Source of the DNA: Candidatus Zixiibacteriota bacterium
Lineage (GTDB): Bacteria > Zixibacteria > MSB-5A5 > CAIYYT01
DNA: 12,392 bases
Reading direction: 5' to 3'
Assembly: GCA_963205155.1 (NCBI GenBank)
Contig: CAUJJY010000149.1
Location: 1 to 12,392, forward strand
Below are positions 7,931-12,392 of the stretch, piece after piece. A program made the position numbers and the translations under genes. Position 1 is the stretch's first letter, and each line of letters starts with the position of its first letter. The notes beneath the pieces are model-generated. The model was not told the DNA's origin, did not search any database, and saw only the letters and a list, made by a program, of their open reading frames with translations.

Positions 7931-8015
7931 TGTTATCCTCGCGAAAGCATGCTCTGCCGAGCCACTGAATAGGGCTCAAAATCGCCAAAAACGTATGAAA
8001 TTGCTCAAATATTGC

Positions 8016-8043
8016 TTGACATAGCTGTACTAATTTTTAACTT
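8016..8043 (+). promoter_or_regulatory. Candidate promoter for the secreted-protein gene
   Basis: A perfect TTGACA at 8016-8021 is followed by an AT-rich stretch. The best -10 at usable spacing is TAACTT (8038-8043, 16 nt) and is weak; TTATCT further on is too far (20 nt). If used, the transcript has a leader of about 230 nt. The -35 match is strong, the -10 uncertain. Confidence 0.4.
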
Positions 8044-8105
8044 ATCTATGGTAGATCAACGGTCTTCCTGATTAAGGAAATAACTTACAATAACTCGTTA
8101 CTTTC

Positions 8106-8229
8106 GTGTCGGGCACTCGCTATGGGCTCAACTGTTTTTGACAGAAAAGACACAGAATACCAACCTTCAACCAGCAACCGATGGAGGGTGCGCCTATGAA
8201 CTTATCCGTCTGAAGTCCTCTCGGGCGGA
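8106..8229 (+). ncRNA. Possible structured 5' leader of the secreted-protein mRNA
   Basis: Pairs visible by eye: GTGTC (8106-8110) with GACAC (8149-8153), enclosing CTGT/ACAG (8132-8135/8141-8144), and TCCGTC (about 8205-8210) with GGCGGA (about 8224-8229, one G-U). Between them lies GGAGGG, 7 nt before a 5-codon ORF (ATG at 8196, stop 8211-8213), itself in frame with an ATG at 8181. No known riboswitch consensus (c-di-GMP, cobalamin, SAM, TPP) was recognised. This is a weak candidate for a leader RNA or leader peptide; stems of this size can be chance. Confidence 0.2.
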
Positions 8230-8270
8230 TCACTGCTAACAAAACCAGAAGTTCTTCAACTTTTTTTATC

Positions 8271-8280
8271 AGGAAAGGTG
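8271..8280 (+). promoter_or_regulatory. Shine-Dalgarno of the secreted-protein gene
   Basis: AGGAAAGGTG lies 5 nt before the ATG at 8286 and follows a run of T residues. It defines the start, which also begins a textbook signal peptide. Confidence 0.7.
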
Positions 8281-8285
8281 AATCC

Positions 8286-11200
8286 ATGAATCGATGTAGA
8301 ATGACTTTGCGGATTCTAATCACACTTTTCGCAGCAATCGCGTTACTTACCTCTGTTGCAGAAGCAAAACAAGCATCCGTAAATGCCCCAACGACTCTTA
8401 ACGGTAACACCCCCGGCCAGCCGAATCTTCAGCTGAAGCAAGCCGAAACAGGTGGACCGGTTATCCAAATTGGTGAAGAAGAAGTCGTCCTTAGATATCA
8501 GGACGAGGCCTCCAAATCCGCTCCGATACGCCCCGAAGGCCAGCCAGTAAAGGCTTCACCGGCGACGTCGTTCCTCCTGGAAGAATTCGCAACAGCGGTT
8601 CCTCCGGCTGGATGGAGTGAGACGATTACCAATGCTGCTTTCAATTGGAAGTATCAAACATTGACCTCGTACTCTGGTGGTTCCTGCGCCGACGTCGAAT
8701 ACGACCCGGCTCTCGTGCCGCAAGACGAATGGCTGATTACTCCGGTAATGAACTTCACCGGCGCTACTGCCGACCTGAAGGTCGAATTCTACTGGATGAT
8801 GAGCTACTACTGGGGCGTCAGCCCGTTTGATAACTACGACCTTGGACTGTATATCTCGACCGATGGCGGAGCTACTTTCCCGACCCTCCTTTGGGATGAA
8901 TCAGGCGAAGGCGTATTTACGAACTTCACGTGGACCAAGGAGACTGTCGACTTGAGCGGTTATGCCGGACAAACCAGCGTCGTGCTTGCATGGCGCTATA
9001 CCGGTGTTGACGGCGCTCAAGGCGGTGTCGACCTGGTTTCCGTCAATGATAACGCTGCCCCGATCGGCCGTTGCTGCTATGGCGGCGGTTCCTGCGCGGA
9101 TGTCACCGAAGCCGCTTGCGGTGTTCTTGGTGGCGATTGGGATGGTGGTCTTGATTGTACGACCGCTTGCCCAGTAGCTACTCCGGGTGACAATTGCAGC
9201 GATCCATATGTTGTAAACCTGCCGGCGCAATTGCCGTACACCGATGCCAACCAGTACACTTGCGGTCGTGTTGACGACTACAATGCGACCTGTTTGGGAT
9301 CGTACGACGGTGGCGAAGACATGGTTTACTTTATCAAGGTTACGGCGGCTGTGACGGTTAACATCACGCTTAACCCGAAGGGCACGACCTACACTGGCAT
9401 GGCTATCGATCTTCCGACCGCCTGTCCGCTTGATGCCGCGACCGGCTCTTGCATTGCTTTGTCAACCAACTCGGGAAGCGCTGCCCATTCTATTCTCAAT
9501 TTGGCGCTTGCCCCGGGCGACTACTATTTGATGGTCGACACTTGGCCGTCTCCGGCTTGTATCCCTGACTATGATCTCACGATCGTTGAGTCACCTCCAA
9601 TGCCGGCTGGCGCTAACTGCGCTGACCCGCTGGTGATCACTCTTGGCGCTGGTGACCTTCCGTACACTGCGTCGGGATTAGCCAACTGCGGTTTTGGTAA
9701 CACCTACAGTAACACTTGTATGGGCAGCTATGATGGTGGCGAAGACCACATCACCCAGCTCGTCCTTACCGAGCCGTTGCTCCTTGACATCACTCTTAAT
9801 CCGAATGGCACGACCTGGAGCGGCTTCGCAATCGATAACGTTTGCCCGCTTGATGCTGCCACCGGTTCATGTATCGGATATATCGGTACTTCGTCGGGTA
9901 CAGCCAAGACTCTCTATGGCTTGAACCTTGCCGCCGGTACCTATTATATCATGGTTGACACTTATCCGTCACCGAACTGCATCCCGAACTTCAGTTTGTC
10001 GTTCGCCGGTGCGGCTCCGCCTCCACCGAACGACAATTGCGCCAGCGCGACTCCGGTCGGCGACGTTCTTAATCTGCCGTTCGACAATACTGCAGCTGGC
10101 CATGACGGATCGGGCACCTGCTCAACCGCCGGCAAGAACCTGTGGTATTGCTTCACTGCCCCGATGGACGGAAACGCCCGCATCAGCCTTTGTGGTTCCA
10201 GCTTCGACACCAAGCTTGCCGTTTACGACGGTTGCGCTTGTGGTCCGCTTGGCGCCCAATTGGCTTGCGAGGATGACAATTGCAGCCTTCAATCTGAAGC
10301 CATTATTCCAGTCATCATGGGTAACCAGTATCTCGTGGAAGTTACCGGCTATAGCGCCACCAGCTTTGGCCCCGGTTTCTTGACCATCGAGACTACTGTT
10401 CCTCCGGTAAACGATAATTGCGAAGACGTAACCCCAATCGTACTTACTTCTGGTGTTCCTGTCACCATCACGGGTGACAACACTGGCGCGTCTCCGGATT
10501 GCGCTTCGTTCCCCGGTGCGAATGCTTGGGAAGCCTTTACGATTACTGAGTGCTCTGATGTAACTCTCGACTACTGCACCACCAGCCCGGCGTTCGGTAA
10601 TGCCTGGTTGAACCTTGCAGTAGGCTGCCCCTGTGCCAGTTTCACAACCGCCGCGGCGTTTAATACCAGCGCCTGCGGTGACCTGAATGTCACGATGACT
10701 TGGTCGGCTCTTCCGGCCGGCACCTACTACTATCCGGTACTTACGGAACCGGGTGCAGTTGGCCCGTACACAATGCATGTCGTTAGCCAGGGAGTAACTT
10801 CTTACTGCGCGGCTGACGGTTTCTGCGATGAATACATCAGCAGAGTTCAGTTGGCTACTATCGACAACGCTACTTCTTGTGGCGCCAGCTACGAGGACTA
10901 TACCTCAATTTCGGCCGGCCTGGTTCAGACCGTTCCGTATACCATCACCGTAACCAACGGCCTTGCGTACTCTGGCGACCAGTGCGGCGTTTGGGTTGAT
11001 TGGGATGGAGACTTCTGCTTCTCGCCGTCAGAACAAGTTCTGATGAGTGGTGGCCCGGCCTCCTATACCGGTACCGTCACTGCACCGTTGACCGCTCCTG
11101 CTGGCCCGACTCGTATGAGAGTCAGAATCGCCTACACTGGCGCACTTCCGGCTTGCGGCTCGACCTCGTATGGTGAAGTCGAAGACTACACGATCAATGT

Positions 11201-11816
11201 GATCGAGTATGCTCCGGCTGCTGAAATTGCCCCGAACCCGCAATACCTGTATTACAAGTTCGCGATTACGCCGATCATCAACCAGTTCCACTTCGGAATG
11301 TTTGATGGTGGTTACACTGCCGCTGATGTTAACCTTTCAACGGTTACTATTAACGGTATTCCGGCTGCTACCGCGACAGTTGTACCCAGCTATCCGAACT
11401 TCGGCGGTGCGGTTGTCGAAGCAACGCTTCCGTTGATCACCTTCCTCAACCCGTACGGCTTGCTGTTCGATGTCAATAACCTGACGTTCACGGTAGCCTG
11501 GGATTACAATGATGCCACCTCCGAGTCAATTACTGATGATGTTGTCATTATTGGTAAGAGCTCGCCGGTTCCGTCGACGTTTATCATTCCGGATGGCGCC
11601 GAAATCGTCTTCCCGGGTGACTTCAACATTGACGGTGCATTGAACATCTCTGACGCAGTTGGATTGATCAACTTCATTTTTGCCGGCGCTACCCCGCCTG
11701 CGAACGTGATGATTGGTGACACCGACTGCTCTGGTGCGGTGACCATTTCTGACGCAGTCCGCATGATTCAGTACATCTTTAGCGACGGCCCAGCTCCTTG
11801 CGTGGCCGGCAACTAA
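8286..11816 (+). CDS. Secreted multidomain protein: choice-of-anchor-J-like, PPC-like repeats, GEVED, C-terminal dockerin-like domain
   Basis: A 1176-aa exported, probably cell-surface or extracellular protein of unknown target. Signal peptide at residues 1-27 (basic n-region, hydrophobic core LITLFAAIALL, AEA before the cut). Domains: choice-of-anchor-J/cleaved-adhesin-like, about 97-255 (EEFATAVPPAGW, DEWLITPVMNF, DLSGYAGQ); a six-Cys segment, about 263-295 (CCYGGGSCADV); four PPC-like beta domains at about 304-436, 444-575, 582-704 and 709-837, the first two close duplicates; a GEVED domain, about 840-975 (VWVDWDGDF, SYGEVEDYTI); an unassigned beta region, about 978-1108; and a dockerin-like pair of EF-hand-type loops, about 1111-1172 (GDFNIDGALNISDAV and GDTDCSGAVTISDAV) with helices INFIF and IQYIF. 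No catalytic domain was recognised, so adhesion, matrix binding or a structural role is inferred. Many paired cysteines suggest disulfides. Monocistronic, with its own terminator at 11868-11906. Confidence 0.92.
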   Translation: MNRCRMTLRILITLFAAIALLTSVAEAKQASVNAPTTLNGNTPGQPNLQLKQAETGGPVIQIGEEEVVLRYQDEASKSAPIRPEGQPVKASPATSFLLEEFATAVPPAGWSETITNAAFNWKYQTLTSYSGGSCADVEYDPALVPQDEWLITPVMNFTGATADLKVEFYWMMSYYWGVSPFDNYDLGLYISTDGGATFPTLLWDESGEGVFTNFTWTKETVDLSGYAGQTSVVLAWRYTGVDGAQGGVDLVSVNDNAAPIGRCCYGGGSCADVTEAACGVLGGDWDGGLDCTTACPVATPGDNCSDPYVVNLPAQLPYTDANQYTCGRVDDYNATCLGSYDGGEDMVYFIKVTAAVTVNITLNPKGTTYTGMAIDLPTACPLDAATGSCIALSTNSGSAAHSILNLALAPGDYYLMVDTWPSPACIPDYDLTIVESPPMPAGANCADPLVITLGAGDLPYTASGLANCGFGNTYSNTCMGSYDGGEDHITQLVLTEPLLLDITLNPNGTTWSGFAIDNVCPLDAATGSCIGYIGTSSGTAKTLYGLNLAAGTYYIMVDTYPSPNCIPNFSLSFAGAAPPPPNDNCASATPVGDVLNLPFDNTAAGHDGSGTCSTAGKNLWYCFTAPMDGNARISLCGSSFDTKLAVYDGCACGPLGAQLACEDDNCSLQSEAIIPVIMGNQYLVEVTGYSATSFGPGFLTIETTVPPVNDNCEDVTPIVLTSGVPVTITGDNTGASPDCASFPGANAWEAFTITECSDVTLDYCTTSPAFGNAWLNLAVGCPCASFTTAAAFNTSACGDLNVTMTWSALPAGTYYYPVLTEPGAVGPYTMHVVSQGVTSYCAADGFCDEYISRVQLATIDNATSCGASYEDYTSISAGLVQTVPYTITVTNGLAYSGDQCGVWVDWDGDFCFSPSEQVLMSGGPASYTGTVTAPLTAPAGPTRMRVRIAYTGALPACGSTSYGEVEDYTINVIEYAPAAEIAPNPQYLYYKFAITPIINQFHFGMFDGGYTAADVNLSTVTINGIPAATATVVPSYPNFGGAVVEATLPLITFLNPYGLLFDVNNLTFTVAWDYNDATSESITDDVVIIGKSSPVPSTFIIPDGAEIVFPGDFNIDGALNISDAVGLINFIFAGATPPANVMIGDTDCSGAVTISDAVRMIQYIFSDGPAPCVAGN
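9196..10011 (+). repeat. Tandem duplicated PPC-like domains inside the secreted protein
   Basis: Two units of about 130 codons, about 9196-9593 and 9616-10011, share landmarks in the same order: C-x-DP, YNATCLGSYDGGED versus YSNTCMGSYDGGED, LNPKGTTYTG versus LNPNGTTWSG, CPLDAATGSCI in both, then YYLMVDTWPSPACIP versus YYIMVDTYPSPNCIP. The nucleotides have diverged at many third positions, so the duplication is not recent. Domains 3 and 4 (10030-10797) are more distant relatives starting with NDNC. Confidence 0.8.
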
Positions 11817-11867
11817 TTGTCGAATCATTCAGATTGCTGCTGATCTGATCAACACATAGTTCAAAAT

Positions 11868-11906
11868 GACGGGAGTTCCGAGAAGTCGGGACTCCCGTCT
11901 TATTTC
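11868..11906 (+). terminator. Rho-independent terminator of the secreted-protein gene
   Basis: A 14-bp stem (11868-11881 with 11886-11899, one G-U pair) closed by a GAAG loop is followed by TTATTT. It lies about 50 nt after the stop codon. The U-tract is interrupted but the stem is strong. On the minus strand an ATTTT tract also follows, so it could act in both directions. Confidence 0.85.
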
Positions 11907-12053
11907 AGTAGTCTGCGTCGACTCGCGGTCGGCATACTGTGCAAGCACAATTCACACTACGAATATTCGCATCGACTCCAAGAGTGGGTATGATTGCCCA
12001 ACTTTCTCGTGTTGAACAGGGTTGGTTTTGCTTGCAATATTCGAATTTAGAGG

Positions 12054-12059
12054 TATATT
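12054..12059 (+). promoter_or_regulatory. Weak candidate -10 element before the last ORF
   Basis: TATATT at 12054-12059 is a fair -10 match, about 56 nt before the ATG at 12115. The nearest -35-like boxes are TTGCAA (12033-12038, spacing 15) and TTGCTT (spacing 20), both poor. A promoter is expected here because a strong terminator lies just upstream, but the exact site is uncertain. Confidence 0.25.
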
Positions 12060-12102
12060 AAGTCTATTCTTACACGAGCAGTCGGTTACCTATTTTCACT
12101 CT

Positions 12103-12110
12103 GGAGAGGG
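12103..12110 (+). promoter_or_regulatory. Shine-Dalgarno of the last ORF
   Basis: GGAGAGGG ends 4 nt before the ATG at 12115. The open frame reaches back to 12022, but that start has no ribosome site and its residues run into the putative promoter, so 12115 is chosen. Confidence 0.65.
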
Positions 12111-12114
12111 TCTA

Positions 12115-12390
12115 ATGCAAAATGTCTACCGAACATCCGCGCTTGGCCTGGATGGCATAGCAAGCGCCAGGAAAGCTTACTACCCCGAAGTCGGTTTAAT
12201 CGCCGCACTTCTGCTGGCCTTTGGAATTCTGCTGCTGACTGCGACCACCGCCACAGCGCAGATCTCTGACGGCGGGATACCACCCAGCTTCGAAAGATCG
12301 TTGCGATCAAATGCCCAACGCCACATTATGCCACCGGTCGATGATCAAGCCTTGCTGGCTGAAGATGCGGCAGAGGAGTCAAAGGCCTAG
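12115..12390 (+). CDS. Exported protein N-terminus, 91 aa; short or frameshift-interrupted
   Basis: Residues 1-26 are a long n-region (MQNVYRTSALGLDGIASARK), then a hydrophobic core VGLIAALLLAFGILLL (about 27-42) and TATTATAQ, an apparent signal peptidase site. The mature part is short: ISDGGIPPSFERSL, then MPPVDDQALLAEDAAEESKA and a TAG at 12388-12390. From memory of the family, the pattern (GG-x-PPSF, MPxVD-x-xLLAED) resembles the region just after the signal peptide in large secreted proteases and other exported proteins of FCB-type bacteria, where the chain normally goes on for hundreds of residues. Here it stops at the window edge. Inserting one base near the CAAAGG at about 12380 would read on as ESKGLA, so a frameshift (real or an assembly error) is plausible. 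Only 2 nt follow the stop, so it cannot be settled here. Confidence 0.6.
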   Translation: MQNVYRTSALGLDGIASARKAYYPEVGLIAALLLAFGILLLTATTATAQISDGGIPPSFERSLRSNAQRHIMPPVDDQALLAEDAAEESKA

Positions 12391-12392
12391 CC

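Larger units (their letters stand above)
7824..8285. other. Divergent intergenic region between glmL and the secreted protein
   Basis: This 462-bp stretch has no convincing protein gene. It contains the glmL ribosome site and promoter (7833-7930), a candidate rightward promoter (8016-8043), and an AT-rich leader to 8285 with weak hairpins, a run of seven T at about 8261-8267 and a strong Shine-Dalgarno at the end. The two promoter regions are about 85 bp apart and point away from each other, so a shared regulator is possible, but no clear palindromic operator was seen. Confidence 0.7.

Noticed and set aside
7824..7988. 55-codon N-terminal extension of the glmL frame
   Set aside because: It overlies a near-consensus promoter, and the ATG at 7823 has its own ribosome site and begins right before the ATPase domain.
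8161..8240. Resemblance of the leader to a c-di-GMP (GEMM) riboswitch
   Set aside because: A short stretch near 8174-8183 recalls the end of that class, but the conserved core (GGCAAACC and GGACGCAAAGCC-type segments) is missing.
10122..10778. 218-codon minus-strand open frame opposite the secreted protein
   Set aside because: It is antisense to PPC-like domains with clear motifs; its product is Arg/Gly-rich with no recognisable domain, typical of shadow frames.
12022..12114. Upstream extension of the last ORF starting at 12022
   Set aside because: It has no ribosome site and overlaps the likely promoter; the ATG at 12115 has GGAGAGGG at good spacing.
1..12392. CRISPR arrays, tRNA or rRNA genes, insertion sequences, phage genes
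   Set aside because: No regularly spaced repeats, no tRNA-like cloverleaf, no transposase or integrase frame and no terminal inverted repeats were seen.

Overview
This window probably comes from a Gram-negative, uncultured-type bacterium of the FCB / candidate-phylum kind; Zixibacteria or a relative would fit. The basis is indirect. A large secreted protein combines choice-of-anchor-J-like, cysteine-rich, PPC-like, GEVED and C-terminal dockerin-like modules. A transmembrane Ser/Thr kinase carries a FlgO/TolB-N-like and TPR extension. The truncated secreted ORF at the right edge has an N-terminus of the kind seen before large exported proteins of these lineages. No rRNA, tRNA, CRISPR array, transposase or phage gene was seen. 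The taxonomic call is inference.

Layout, left to right. (1) Positions 2-1588 (+) hold the 3' part of a gene for an FHA-GAF-SpoIIE/PP2C phosphatase; its start lies outside the window. (2) Positions 1723-4740 (+) hold a membrane Ser/Thr kinase with a FlgO/TolB-N-like domain and a long TPR tail. Together these two look like a phospho-signalling pair. (3) On the minus strand, converging on the kinase, is a two-gene operon: a GlmL/MutL-family ASKHA ATPase (7823-5970), then a 376-aa protein with biotinyl/lipoyl-like hairpins and a C-terminal KOW-like segment (5920-4790). It has a near-consensus extended -10 promoter at 7930-7902. A hairpin plus U-tract terminator at its far end overlaps the kinase stop codon. 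No B12-dependent mutase is in the window, so the operon's client is unknown.

(4) The 7824-8285 region is a divergent intergenic region. It holds the glmL promoter, a weaker candidate promoter for the rightward gene, and a leader of about 230 nt with possible RNA structure and a tiny ORF. (5) Positions 8286-11816 (+) encode the 1176-aa secreted multidomain protein, followed by a strong hairpin terminator at 11868-11906. (6) Positions 12115-12390 (+) encode an exported N-terminus that stops after 91 codons. It may be a short protein, or the first part of a large secreted protein interrupted by a frameshift at the window edge.

The modules appear functionally separate: intracellular/transmembrane signalling, a cofactor-chaperone-like operon, and cell-surface or secreted proteins. 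The least explained parts are the GlmL plus barrel-sandwich/KOW pair without a mutase, and the long leader of the secreted protein.
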